NCBI RefSeq assembly: GCF_937616625.2
Contig: NC_065572.1
Coordinates: 728,501 to 792,500 of the forward strand
DNA length: 64,000 bases
Direction of reading: 5' to 3'
Source of the DNA: Mercurialis annua
Lineage: Eukaryota; Streptophyta; Magnoliopsida; Malpighiales; Euphorbiaceae
Shown here: piece after piece, positions 50,046 to 61,230 of the stretch
How the letters are laid out: the number at the start of each line of letters is the position of its first letter
Position numbering within the stretch: position 1 is the first letter of the stretch
Made by a program: the position numbers and the translations under genes
The notes under the pieces: model-generated
Databases searched by the model: none
Seen by the model: only the letters and a program-made list of their open reading frames with translations
What the model was told of the DNA's origin: nothing

Positions 50046-51480
50046 GAACAAAGGATCATTTCACCCCCTCAACTTGGCACGAAATATCAAAAAGGCCCAA
50101 GTTCGTAAAACCGGATCACTTTTCCCCTGTACTTGGCAAAACCGGATTGGTTTCACCCCTCTTCTACACTCGCCCACTCTCACCTACGTTTGAAACACAC
50201 TCTCCTAAAAAAAATTGTAAAAACTCTAAAATAGTCCTTATTATTCTTTTACTTATTCAAATTAGTACTTAAAGATTTTGAAAATAAAAAAAATCTACAT
50301 TTTAAAAAATTCATATATTAAAATAATATTTTAAAAATAATATAGGAATTTTTGTGTACGTTTTCCATCTCCTACCTCACTAACCCCGGAGAACTCCACC
50401 CACTGCCGGCGGTACTCGTCTGAGAATAACCATCACCACTTTCGTTTTCATTCGACATCAATTTTTTGAAAACAAACTAACAAATTCAACAAGAAAAAAA
50501 ATTGGAATTTAAATAAAACCAACATCAAAAAACTGAAAATTCAAAATATATATATATACAAACATTTTTAATTTAAAATTTGGTTTGTATAGTGGCAGCA
50601 ACTTCTCCACCTCCAGCGACGGCAACCAACAGCTTTTCCAACTTCTCCACCGTTGCATAGAGAAATTACTGGGCAACCATCAACCTCCTCCGTCACAACC
50701 ATTTCCTTCCTCTTCACATCGTCTCAGCACCTCTAACAACCACAACCACCATCACTGTTAAAAACAAATTTCAGCCAAAACAACAGATCTGTACTTGAAC
50801 TTCAGCTCCAGCCACATCTTCTTTTATCTTTCTTTCCGCCTCCTCGGCTGTCATGCCAACTAGATCGGGCCATGTCCTTCCGGTTGAACCAAGTAAATAT
50901 CCACTGGTCTCTGAAATTCTCTTCAACAGAAAATCGTCAAACTAATTATTCATTTTTGTAACTCCATCGGCTCCGATGAACAAAGAAACGCTGTTGCTGC
51001 TACGGTGAACGAAGACCCACCATTGTTGCTTCGCTGTTGTTTTTGTTGATGGCGTTTTGATTTGATTACCGTTGTTGCCGGCGGGGTATGGAGAAGGGAA
51101 GAAGCTGGTGGAGAAGGGGGCGGCATAATACAATGTAGAAGCAGAAAATAGATGTAAGGGTTTAATAGATTGAAGTGGTTAAAGTTAAAACTGGTCCCTA
51201 TTCTTTGAATTAAAAAATGTATATGGTTTTAAATTAGGCTCAATTAGTATTAAAGTAGGCCTAATTAGTATTTAAAATAGACTTAATTACTATTAAATTA
51301 GGTTTGAACAGAGGGGTCAATTGATCCGGTTTCGCATATCTAAGGGGGTGATTATCTCACTCTCTTTTGGGTAATTTGATACGTTTTTGCCAAGTTCAGG
51401 GGAAAAGTGATCCACTTACGCGAACTTGGGCTTTTTTGATACTTCGTGCCAAGTTGAGGGGGTGAAATGATCCTTTGTTC
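50046..51480. mobile_element. Pack-MULE with 10-bp TSD, nested
   Basis: Perfect flanks ATTTAAAGAT (50036-50045 and 51481-51490). The TIRs begin GAACAAAGGATCATTTCACC and extend about 130 bp with CCAAGTTCG and CAACTTGGCACGAA blocks. Between them are GC-richer exon-like parts, one of which (50771-50941, minus) is a protease-inhibitor fragment. No transposase. Confidence 0.88.
50771..50941 (-). pseudogene. Captured potato-type-I serine protease inhibitor fragment
   Basis: On the minus strand this 56-codon frame reads KRISETSGYLLGSTGRTWPD, then LVGMTAEEAERKIKED and AEVQV before a TGA. WPDLVG followed by an EEAERKI helix is the hallmark N-terminal half of the potato inhibitor I family; the binding loop and the C-terminal half with RVRVFVD-type strands are missing. 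The same frame is preceded by a TAG at 50942-50944 and a further open stretch upstream (to 51133) that I do not recognise. The fragment lies inside a Pack-MULE and cannot make a working inhibitor. Confidence 0.7.
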
Positions 51481-51681
51481 ATTTAAAGATGTATAATATA
51501 TGTATCTATTATAAAATATAAACTGCAAAGTGTGTCAAATGGATTCCACTTAAAAAACAATAAGCCAAAAAAGTTCTCCACTGCCACTTTTTAATTTCAC
51601 CGTTTTAGATCACTTTATCCTTCTTCTTTAAAATTTGTACACCTTTGTCCTTGCTCTCTTTTTCTCGGCACAGCTTCACTG

Positions 51682-51995
51682 CAGTGTTTTAAAAACCGAA
51701 TCGGTGGCCGAACCGGTGAGGCCACCGGTTTCCGGTTCAACCGGTTGAACCGGTTTAATGACCGGTTCAACCGGTTTGATAAATTTAAAAAAAATTCTGA
51801 TTCACCGGTTTTTTACCGGTTCAATCCGGTCCGATCCGGTTCAACATCCGGTTTTTTACCGGTTCAATCCGGTTCAACCGGTCCAACCCGGTCCAATCAA
51901 AAGATCCGGTTTTTTGCAGTTTCAGACCGGACCACTGGCCGGTTCGCGGTTCAACCGGTCCGACCGGCCGGTCCGGTCCGGTTTTTAAAACACTG
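51682..51995. mobile_element. hAT MITE with 8-bp TSD
   Basis: Perfect flanks CTTCACTG (51674-51681 and 51996-52003). The ends are CAGTGTTTTAAAAACCG and, inverted, CGGTTTTTAAAACACTG. The interior is packed with CCGGTT and AACCGG, giving open frames on one strand that are compositional artefacts. 314 bp, non-autonomous. Confidence 0.92.
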
Positions 51996-52145
51996 CTTCA
52001 CTGCTCTTTCCCTGCTTTAAATTTTTCACTTTTTTTTTTCATTTTTAGGCTTAATGTTAATTAAATTGTAACTTTTGTAGAATGTTAACACAACACCACT
52101 AATACCCACCAAATCAATTTAAATTTCATAGAAATCCATTTAAAG

Positions 52146-52499
52146 ATGACATCTTTTTTTTTACTTTCAATTACTTTTTTTTTATCTGGGCAAACACTGA
52201 TTTTCTGCAAATGGGTCTCAACACCTCATTTTCTTTACAACACCCACAAATTCCATTTTAAATTCATAGAATTTGTATTCATGGGTTCTTTTGGATTAAC
52301 GCCACAGTTGGAGGAAAACCTATCTCGCCGGATCTGCTGGTTGCTGCCGCCGGTCTGGAGAGGAGAAGAGTCAGTTGCCACCGTCTGTCGGGAGAGGAAA
52401 GAGGTTGCCGCTGGTCTTGAGTCAGAATTGCTACGGTCATTCGTGGTAGAGAAAAAGTCACGCGGGAAAAAGATGGTAGTGATAGAAAAGAAATCATGA
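52146..52499 (+). other. Unrecognised 117-aa open frame inside the composite MULE
   Basis: The frame starts with a hydrophobic stretch (MTSFFLLSITFFLSG) and ends with a basic tail rich in EKKS. The GC-richer part (about 52300-52460) has a purine-rich, exon-like composition and could be captured host sequence. No domain is recognised. Treat as doubtful. Confidence 0.25.
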
Positions 52500-52593
52500 G
52501 AAAATGGCAGTGATGAAAAGAAATTAGGAAAATGGTATTATGCGAAAAGAAGTGCTATATTATGGTTTTTTGTGTTATTTTCTCTAAAAACTA

Positions 52594-53021
52594 TTAAGAT
52601 AATTAGCACTAATTAAAATAAATTATTTATAATATTATGTTAAAATGACTATAGAGTATTAACTAAAATAAACTACTTTTAATATTTAATTATTATTTAA
52701 TCATTCAGAGTTATATCTAAAGTAAACTATTTCTAATAAATTCTTATTTTAATTAATGTTTTGTATTTTTTTAATTAAATAATAAATGGTATTTGTTAAT
52801 TTGTTTTAGTCCATATAAATCACCATCTCTACATATTTTTTCATTTTAATCACGTTCGTTATTGTCATATAAATTTACCACCTTTCATTTTTTGGCAAAT
52901 CTATCACCGATATAAAAATTTGAAGTACTTAAAAGCTGAAGAATCCAGATTCCATCAGCACACATAAGTTTACATTAATTTCCCTAATTTTATTTTTATT
53001 ATTAATACAATTTAATTAATT
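52594..53021. other. AT-rich non-coding region
   Basis: No gene or element boundary seen. Confidence 0.4.
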
Positions 53022-53030
53022 AATTAATAA

Positions 53031-53285
53031 GGTTAAAATAAATTTATCTACTCATACTATATTTTTTTTATTGAATATATTATGATTTTCAAATTTTACC
53101 AATTTGGTTTATCATTTATTCGATTTTTGCTAAATATATTCAAAATTTATTTAAATTTTGCCAAATATGTTCAAATATGCTCAAGTCTTTATAGTATATT
53201 TGATAAAGATTGAATAAATGATGAATCAAACTGGTAAAATTCAAAAATCATGGTATGTTTTATGGGTAGATAAATTTGTTTTGCC
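53031..53285. mobile_element. MULE-type MITE with 9-bp TSD
   Basis: Perfect flanks AATTAATAA (53022-53030 and 53286-53294). The ends are GGTTAAAATAAATTTATCTAC and, inverted, GTAGATAAATTTGTTTTGCC; arms match over about 100 bp, making most of the 255 bp a hairpin. No ORF. Confidence 0.8.
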
Positions 53286-53694
53286 AATTAATAATTATAA
53301 TTCAACTCATAAGATACTTTTCAATCCGACAACTCTAACTAGTCTCTAGCTAATTTAATCCAACTAACAAGATATTTTTTAGTTCAACAAAAAGTCTATT
53401 AATATTAATTATAAACAAAATACAATAGTATACTAATAATAAATTTAATGCAAATAATGAAATATTTTTTAATCCAACAAAAACAATAATTAATTTAATT
53501 TTAATATTAATTTTAAAATATATTAATATATTAATATAATTATAATAAATTTAATATAATACTTACTACTACTTTATTTATTAGTAAAACTAATATAAAC
53601 TCTAACTAGTTTAATAACAATAATAAATAAAATAAATTTGTATAGTTATAATGAACTTAATTGATATAAACATTGACGAGTCATCTTACGAGCG

Positions 53695-53722
53695 ACGTGC
53701 GTAGCACGTAATGCAAAACTAT
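53695..53722 (+). mobile_element. Degenerate Helitron 3' end
   Basis: A hairpin ACGTGC-GTA-GCACGT (53695-53709) is followed after 9 nt by CTAT, one base off the CTAG/CTRR terminus. It closely resembles the intact Helitron ends at 40022 and 58629. The 5' end upstream was not located. Confidence 0.45.
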
Positions 53723-54152
53723 TATATATTTATATTTTTGTCAAGTTAAATAGCTCAAAATATCATTGATGATGATAACTAGTTTTAAGTTCGTGCTTTA
53801 TAATCATCTTTTTATTACAATAAAAAATAATTTAGTTATTTTCATTCTTTTTGAATATTCACCATGACAGAAAGAATTTTAATATTGAATAACAGGTTAA
53901 TTAGTTTCAAAATAAAAGATCAATTTGGTAGATATATATTAAATTTTTTTATAATAAATTTATTTTTATGAGGCTTTTTTTGGTTCATCTTCTTTAATGA
54001 AAGTTTACGTGTACCTTTTTATGAAAAATTGTTTGTCTTGTTTTATGAATATAAGTTTATCTTCCGTCGTAAAAATATTTATGCGGATTAATATAGATAT
54101 TGAGTGTAATATTTTTCCGCTGATAAGTTAGTGGCAGTTAATGTATTATATA
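53723..54152. other. AT-rich non-coding region
   Basis: No gene or element boundary seen. Confidence 0.4.
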
Positions 54153-54154
54153 TA

Positions 54155-54769
54155 CTCCTTTTGTCCCAAATTGATAGGCACTATTTCAAATTTCTTTATC
54201 CCAAATTATAGGCACTAGATATTTACTTAAATAAGTAATTGTCAAGTATGTCCTCATTAATTATAGGGAATATCTTGAAAATACAACAAAAATCATAAAA
54301 AGATAAAAATTACCACTATATTAAATGAGGGCAAATATGATATTTTTTTATAGGTTTAAATGCACAAAAAATCACCAACTTTCGCGTATTTTTGGTATTT
54401 AACACGAACTTTTAATTTTGGCGTAAAAATACATGAACTATCAAATTTTTGCATATAAGAGCAAGCTTGTATTCTTTTCAAAAAAAAAAACGATGTCGTT
54501 TTAAGGTAAAAACGGTGCCGTTTTAGGGGGAGAAACATTGTCGTTTTATGCCCAAAATGATGTTCGTGTTATTATTGCAAAAATCAGATAGTTCGTGTAT
54601 TTTTATGCCAAAATTAAAAGTTTATGTTAAATACCAAAAACACGCGAAAGTTGGTGATTTTTTATGCATTTAAGTTTTTTTTATACATTAACTCATTTTA
54701 TCTAGAGATTATAAATTTTTTAATACTCGTATTTGTCTTAAACTGCCTATCAATTTGGGATGGAGTGAG
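54155..54769. mobile_element. Stowaway-like MITE interrupted by a MULE MITE
   Basis: The ends are CTCCTTTTGTCCCAAATTGA and, inverted, TCAATTTGGGATGGAGTGAG, flanked by TA. Removing the inner element (54353-54676 plus one TSD) leaves about 280 bp, the size of the intact Stowaway at 8904-9176. Confidence 0.75.
54353..54676. mobile_element. MULE-type MITE nested in the Stowaway MITE
   Basis: The ends carry TTAAATGCACAAAAAATCACC and its inverse, and arms share CAACTTTCGCGTATTTTTGG. TTTTTTATA flanks both sides (54344-54352 and 54677-54685), a likely 9-bp TSD though in low-complexity sequence. Interior has AACGGTGCCGTTTT and ACGATGTCGTTTT repeats. Related to 37569-37840. Confidence 0.65.
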
Positions 54770-54935
54770 TATTTATTCTGTTACGATTGCCGAGAATTAA
54801 AAAAAATACTCATAAATTAATGGAGAAACACTCATAAACTACTCCAAAGTGGAGTATTTTGATAATATATAAAGATATGTGAGTGAATATTGACTTGTTT
54901 TGTCCGCATGATTAATGAAGGTTTGTGATTGCTTA

Positions 54936-55440
54936 GCTCGAGATATACATAGTTACTGCATAAATTAATGCATTTCTAGGCAAGCTACTTAATAAAGCAA
55001 TTGTGAACGATTTAGTGCAATTCTTCAACCAAATTACAAATTTAAGATCTCTAAAATGAGATCTCAAAGCCATATCAAAATCAATTTGATTTTGGTATAA
55101 ATATTTTATCATCCAACGCAGTTTTAATACGAAAATTTGATTGCAACGAATCGAGATAGTTCGAAACATAAATTACTAAAATCATAAATATTATTTAAAA
55201 GCTAATAATAGACAATGTATCATTAAAAATGGAGACTAATTATAAAAAAATAGTTAAATACATATAAAAAATAGACAAAACTTGACTCAAATGAATAAAA
55301 TATTATGTCAAAAATATAATAAATAAAGGTTAAAATACAAATAAAATTTTATTCAAAGTACTAATAAAATCAATTATGTCAATATCAAATAATTTACTTC
55401 ATTATTTTATAAAATATTGTTGTTAATTCGGCTACTATAA
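54936..55440. repeat. Dispersed repeat D, uninterrupted copy
   Basis: Matches 60321-60374, 61028-61230 and 63607-63875 in order and orientation at roughly 85-90% by eye. Begins near CTCGAGATATACAT and ends near TTGTTAATTCGGCTA. Non-coding. It acts as the empty-site reference for two LTR insertions. Confidence 0.8.
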
Positions 55441-56020
55441 TTCTTCAATTCAGTATACTTTTTTTATAAAAACATCTATCTATAATCAATATATCAGATT
55501 TTTTTTTAATATATTCAACTTTTGAAAAAATAACATCGATATTTTTTCATTTGATTTTTGACTCGGGTTTGAAAGATCTCAAGCCCGTGCACATTTTCAT
55601 GTAGGGTATTATCAGAATAATCCCATAAAACAATTTAGTGAAGCAATATTAAGTTTAATCAACAACAAACTACCAATAATACTAATACTAATACTAATAA
55701 TACTAATAATAATAATTAATAACAATAATCTATAACATATATAAAAGTGTATTAGTGGGGGAACACTTCCATTCATGACAAAAATACCCTCTTCATAATT
55801 TATAGAGTTAAACTATTAAAAACCTTTTCTAATCCTAATTAACCACTAACACTTTCACATAAAAACATAATTTCTCTATATGGCATCTCAACTTTAACTA
55901 TTAAATAGCTTTCTTAATCCTAATCATCCATTTAAAAATTTAAAAATCATACTCAACAATCTCAAATATAAATAGTAAAATAGTCCCTTCATTTTGAATT
56001 AGATGATGTTTTTGGCAATG
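55441..56020. other. AT-rich non-coding region
   Basis: No gene. An ATCTATAACATATATAAAAG near 55728 resembles a Helitron 5' end but no matching 3' end was found before the LTR. Confidence 0.35.
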
Positions 56021-56025
56021 GCTCA

Positions 56026-57939
56026 TGTCACGACCCAAATTATTGACCCGAGACCGGCGCTAGGGAATGAAAGTGGTAGCTCCGAAACCCGTAGCAAGCC
56101 TAAAACCACTAATAATTTTTCGCATTTAAAAAATATAATATCTTAAATCTTAATCACAAAGTCATGCACTCTAAACTGACTCAATACTGGTGATCACGCA
56201 ACCTATTGACATCCAACCGATAATTAGTTTCTCGAATCGTACACTAGATACTCATACTCAAACAAGGAGTGTAAGAACATTCAGATAATTAAACTCACCA
56301 AACCTATCATCTTATATAAACAATTCATATAAATGCATATACTGATAATAGTACTAATAAAGTATGAAATAACTTTTATAATAATACGCAAAAGTAAATT
56401 TGCCACTCACAGTGACCTCTATCCAAAATTGCATTATCGTCACCCGAACACGTGGGCTCCGTACATTGTTTGATCTCGTAGCTACTCCAGCTCGACGGCC
56501 TAGTAATCTGGCGATACATCCAATTCCTATTCAAGTCATATGTACGTTTAATTCATAAACGTAGACTTAATACTAAATTCCTAAGTTATAAACTTAGGTT
56601 AATATAATCGTATTTCAAATACGACTCTTAACTTTAATCGTAGTCTAATACTTAGTCGAGATATTCATTATATCTCTTATTCATTGATTCTTAAACTTAA
56701 GTTCCTTATATCCCGAAACCCTAATCGAACTCGATATGTTCGATATCCAAATTTCTCGTTTTCGGGGTCCGTGATTCACTTTAAATGTCCGATGTACTGG
56801 AAGTTGGAAATCTAGGTCAAAACGGGGTAAAATGTCCAAACATGTACGATTGCTGGCTGTGCGAGCGCCCGAAGGGTCCTGTGCAATTGCACGACCCAGT
56901 GTGCGTTCGCACACTACGGTGTGCTTTCGCACAACAACTCAGCCCTCGGAAAAATCATTTTCCGGGCGCTTCGCCGCTCGCCAACACTTCCGACATGCTT
57001 TCACTCCATTTTAACGTATGACCCACTTCAATTCTCAACAAAAACGACTATTAAACGCGATTACGATTTATTTAATTCGTTAAGGCGAAATAACCCTTAT
57101 TCACTAATTCTCGTAATAAAAACATCGAGCTTACCTTGATTTGAAGCTTATAGATGATAGAGAATCGAATTCTGAACAAATCGATATAAAGAACGCTCGA
57201 TTTGGACGAGACACGACGGAACCGCGGCGGATCGTAATCGTTCGTCATTTTTATTTTCCTTCTTCTGCTCCTTCGCTTCATCTCTGGAATCATCTGATTC
57301 CTTCCTTTCTTTATATATAGGTTGGATAATTAGCCACTTTGATCCTTCATTTCCTTAACTTAAACCAATTCTCTTTTGAACTTTCTATTTTAACTTAACG
57401 ATTAATTATTTACTTTTAACTCAATTACTTACGTATTATTTATATCTATATAAATAATACTAAACCAAAATTATTATTTTTCCATCAATAATCATTTAAT
57501 TGTTATTTCCGAAGCTTAAGTGGCTAATTTACACTTTAGTCTTTAAACTTTTCAAAAATTACACTTTAGCCCAAAATGCATCCGCGTCCAAATTTTAAAA
57601 GGTCTCTGATTGACCCGAAACTTTTGTCTTAATTTCTATAAAACATTTCGCGGAGTTTGGAGAAATAATTTTTATTTCGGGGTTTATATGGTTAAATTAC
57701 CACTTTAGTCTCTGAACTTTATTTTGTGACTTACCTTAACATTTTTCCTTCCTAATTCCAATTCTAACTTTAGAACTGAAATTTAATATTAAATCTACCG
57801 CAATAATCTTTTCAAAACCGTCCGGCTAAAATTTTATATTTATCTTAATTTCTCGGAAATCCTTCTGATATCGCTACTCCAACGATTCAACACTGGACAC
57901 GTGGTCCAATTAGATACTTAAATATTTTTGGGTATTATA
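56026..57939 (-). mobile_element. Solo LTR (1.9 kb), same family as 42142-45378
   Basis: Flanked by GCTCA (56021-56025 and 57940-57944). It begins TGTCACGACCCAAA and shares the following text with 42142 (CGCTAGGGAATG, GCTCCGAAACCCGTAGCAAG); it ends GGTATTATA where the other ends GGTATTACA. Probably in minus orientation. It has clustered short palindromes at 56881-56934 (GTGCAATTGCAC, GTGTGCGTTCGCACAC, GTGCTTTCGCAC). No gag-pol. Confidence 0.72.
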
Positions 57940-58141
57940 GCTCACCTATTAAGGAGTTAATGAATTTGCCTTAAAATAGGTCTAAATGACTAATTTAACC
58001 CTAAACATTCACTTTGTGGAGAATTTATTGCTCTAAGTTGGAAAGTGGAACATAAGGATATATATGGAATGTAACTTGAAAGTGCATGGGTACTGCAAAA
58101 TGTCAACTATTTCCAAACAAAATATTTCTTCTAAAACGTCA

Positions 58142-58629
58142 TCTATTAACAAATAAAGGGAGTACTAATTAACAAATTAAAAATATTTATTTATTAATAA
58201 AAATTTATATATTTAATATGTCATGTAAATTAAGAATTTATGTTTTTATATTTATTATTATAAATAATACATTAACGGATCACATTATAAATCACTATAT
58301 TAATTAATCATGTTCATTACACCTACATAAAGTAGATAAAAATAAATCGTTACAAATAGGTCACAACCATACATAGCTTAAATTTTGGGGCTTGCAAGAA
58401 ATAAATCTAAAAAAATTATATACAATTAGTACATTTTATATGTTGCCGTCTGTATATGATTATAAGTATTAGCTTATTGTATTATTATGAACGAAAATTA
58501 CATGCAATAATCACAAATATAATCATGATACATATATAATTAACAAAATTATGTTTAACAATCTCAAATATAAATCATGATAAATAAAAAAGTATAAACC
58601 ATGTGCAACGCACGTACACAACAAACTAG
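58142..58629 (+). mobile_element. Small Helitron downstream of PMEI copy B
   Basis: Same boundaries as the copy at 39533-40022: A|TCTATTAAC at the start and CTAG|T at the end (58626-58629), with the terminal hairpin ATGTGC-AAC-GCACGT (one G-T pair) 10 nt upstream. 488 bp, no ORF. Confidence 0.65.
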
Positions 58630-58666
58630 TAATAATAAAGAAGCAATTGGAGATGAAAGTGCAAAA

Positions 58667-59194
58667 TTAGTGCCATGGGATGGACTCATAAACTTTCTCA
58701 AAAATTTCAACGAATTTAGCGATATCTCGATGACTACGAAACAAAAGAGTGCTATTTTGAACATTATCGCATTCATCCACTTTGTTTTTCCCATCCCTAA
58801 CATTCGCCATAGCATGGCCAATTTTGCGATTTGCCGTAAGCTCCACCGCCTTAAAAAACGAGTTTTCTGCTTCTTGATACTTATTTTTGCAGAGTTCAAG
58901 TACCATTTTTGCTATAGGATTTCCAACTACTCGCATGATCTCATTTATTTGAAGACTTGTTTCTTGTGTTATATTCTTACAGTAATCACATGATATATAT
59001 AATAATCCATTCAGATTTCTTTCCACAACACTCCTCTTCAAATTCCATTGACGGTAAAGATTTGTAGTGCAAAAATTTTTATCTGTAGTTTTTGCACAGA
59101 CTGTACCAATCAAATCATTATCAGCTCGCGTTGGAATGAGAAGTAACGCTGTGAAAACAGTAATTAAAAAAACTAACCCAAAAAATTGAACCAT
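58667..59194 (-). CDS. PMEI/invertase-inhibitor-like secreted protein, copy B
   Basis: Single exon of 175 aa, identical to copy A (40059-40586) except Leu for Phe at residue 98. By eye there are about six nucleotide differences in 528, only one of them changing an amino acid. Signal peptide, C33/C42 and C101/C141 pairs and the extra C68/C71 are all conserved, as are the start, stop and the TATA-like box about 45 bp upstream (59233-59248, minus strand). The surplus of silent changes suggests both genes remain under purifying selection. Target (pectin methylesterase or invertase) cannot be decided. Confidence 0.85.
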   Translation of the reverse strand: MVQFFGLVFLITVFTALLLIPTRADNDLIGTVCAKTTDKNFCTTNLYRQWNLKRSVVERNLNGLLYISCDYCKNITQETSLQINEIMRVVGNPIAKMVLELCKNKYQEAENSFFKAVELTANRKIGHAMANVRDGKNKVDECDNVQNSTLLFRSHRDIAKFVEIFEKVYESIPWH

Positions 59195-59935
59195 TTTTTT
59201 AATCCGTCTCCAAGAATTGCATTATGCAGTGACCTATTTATATATTTAAGTGTTGCCCTACATAAGGAAATTAATCTATAACCATCAAATTATTGGGCGA
59301 AAGTTTTCTAAAATTAGAGGATTAGGATGAAGTCAACGAGAAATATGATTTACTTTGTTATAATTAGGAGATTTTTAATGTTTTTTTTTCATAAAAATAT
59401 GCTTATTATAGAACTTCCATAAATGTTGGCAATTTTATTGACCAATAATAAATAAAAGTAGATAAAAAATGAATGTCTAAACTTATATGGCCTTTTATTT
59501 TATTATGGCGTGACAAAAATAATTAATTGGTCCTTCACTTTTATTTATCACTTTTGTTAAATTAAATTATTTATCTCTCATTAAATTAAGTTATATTTAT
59601 TTATGATGGGTTACAATTAAATAAAATTAAATGATACGATCATTCATTTCTATTTTCATTAATACATTAGTCCTTTCACTTATATTTAATGTTAGTCAAT
59701 TAAGTTAAAAAAATTAAAAAGATATAATTTTAATTTAATTTTTAACATTAATATAAATAAAAATTATAGTATTATGAAATTTTAATTTATATATCTTTTT
59801 GTCAATAAATCAAAAAGAAACTATTCCATTCCTTGAAAAAGTTGAAAAAGCAAAACTCACAGAAATAGCGCTGCAACTCTCAACAACATCAAACTACTCT
59901 CAAAAAAACCTTACTTACATTCTTTGAATTACTAG

Positions 59936-60212
59936 TCCTCCATCTGTTTTAATAGACTTGTCCATTTAGGGAAATTATTTTGTCCCAAATTTTTTGTCCA
60001 TCTTTAAAAAATAACATTTTTTAAATTTAATCTTCCTATATTATATCTATTTAATTTATTGATATTTATAAGTAAATTAGAAATATAGGCTATATTAAAT
60101 AGGAATATGATAAAAAAAGTAGAAAAAAGATACAAAAATCTATAACAATGATTGTGTTTTCTTAAACTGTGTGATAATGGCAAAGTGAACAATTCTATTG
60201 GGATAGAGGGAG
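59936..60212. mobile_element. Stowaway MITE, diverged copy
   Basis: The ends TCCTCCATCTGTTTTAATAG and, inverted, CTATTGGGATAGAGGGAG correspond to the termini of 8904-9176, and inner blocks (GACTTGTCCA, AAAGTGAACAATTCTATT) match as well. TA follows the right end; the left flank is altered. About 277 bp. Confidence 0.75.
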
Positions 60213-60374
60213 TATATAACAATATAAGGGATTAGGATGATTAGTTTCACTGAATTAGTACAAAATTTTATTCCTTATTCTGCCAACAATAGCCTAAATA
60301 GTAGCTTCTATTTTTGCTCATCTCGAGATATACATTGTTACTTTATAAATTAAAACATTTCTTAGTAAGTTACT

Positions 60375-61027
60375 TGATAGATTCTGATCTCTGGCGACGG
60401 GATTGAACCTGCAAAAAAGGTAAATGGCTAATCGGACTGTGTTGTCCGATTAACTCTCCGATGCTTAAGTCTGTATTGAGTTTAAGACCAATTTAACTTG
60501 GGTCATGTGAACGTACCCTGACTTCTTTATATAGTAGTGAGGTTGGACCTGTTTGAGTCCATATAGGAAACAAATTCTTATATGGAAATTGGATTAGATA
60601 AGGGTCGAGATCCCTAATTGATAGGAGAGAATCTCGGTCCACCTTATTAGGGAAGAGTCCTTTGATGTAGGTCTTTTCATAATTGTGTTATATCCTATTT
60701 AAGAGGATATTTTCGTATTATATTCGAGTATACCTGCTCCAGTATTATAGCTGGTTTGTTACGCGATTCCTTTAATAATATCCTATCTTGGGAGATCGCC
60801 TTTAGAATCCTAAAGAGTCCGGTCCTCATCTTTCAGTCGATGGCTACATGGATTATATTCCGAGCCGGGAGAGTTACTGAGGATTCACTAGTTCGGTACA
60901 TCTGATGTTGGGTGGTCACAAATGACCTTTTGTATACGAGTCCTAATTAGGCTGGGCCAATGATTTAATGCACTTACCGGAATATCACTGGGCCATGCCC
61001 AATGTCACTCAATTTATGTTTTCATCA
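60375..61027. mobile_element. Solo LTR-like insertion (653 bp, TG...CA)
   Basis: Begins TGATAGATTCTG and ends TTTTCATCA. Flanking pentamers TTACT and GTACT differ at one base, compatible with a 5-bp TSD. The exact insertion limits are shown by the uninterrupted copy at 54936-55440. It contains TATA-like CTATTTAAG (about 60698-60707). No coding sequence; orientation uncertain. Confidence 0.65.
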
Positions 61028-61230
61028 GTACTTAATATAGCAATTGTGCACTACTTACTCCAGTTCTTCAAAACCAAATTTAAAATTTGAGATCTCTAAA
61101 ATAAAATCTCAAAAGTCATATCAAATTCAATTTGAGTTTGGTATAAATATTTTATCACCCAACGCAATTTCAATACAAAAATTTGATTTCAACGAATCGA
61201 GATAGTTTGAAACATAATTTACTAAAATCA

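Larger units (their letters stand above)
48850..52584. mobile_element. Composite MULE with 9-bp TSD, hosting two nested elements
   Basis: Perfect flanks TAAAAACTA (48841-48849 and 52585-52593). The ends are GAGAAAATAACAAAAA and, inverted, GAGAAAATAACACAAAAAAC, a widespread plant MULE terminus. TIRs are short (about 17-22 bp). Inside are strong hairpins at 48957-49000 (GCTGACATCAGC with GCTGATGTCAGC) and 49013-49033 (GCACCAGC with GCTGGTGC), an irregular repeat array at 49240-49850, a nested Pack-MULE (50046-51480), a nested hAT MITE (51682-51995) and an unrecognised 117-aa frame at 52146-52499. Without the nested elements it would be about 2.0 kb. No transposase. Confidence 0.85.
58104..59583. 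repeat. Duplicated 1.5 kb block B (Helitron plus PMEI gene)
   Basis: Counterpart of 39491-40995. Left of it (57945-58103) is sequence not present next to block A, where a truncated MULE X1 adjoins instead. Confidence 0.85.

Noticed and set aside
51745..52020. Two overlapping frames of 76-91 aa rich in Phe, Arg and Pro
   Set aside because: They arise from the CCGGTT/AACCGG repeats of the hAT MITE.
55728..56025. Helitron 5' end candidate (TCTATAACATATATAAAAG)
   Set aside because: No hairpin-CTAG 3' terminus was found in the following sequence; the motif alone is weak in AT-rich DNA.
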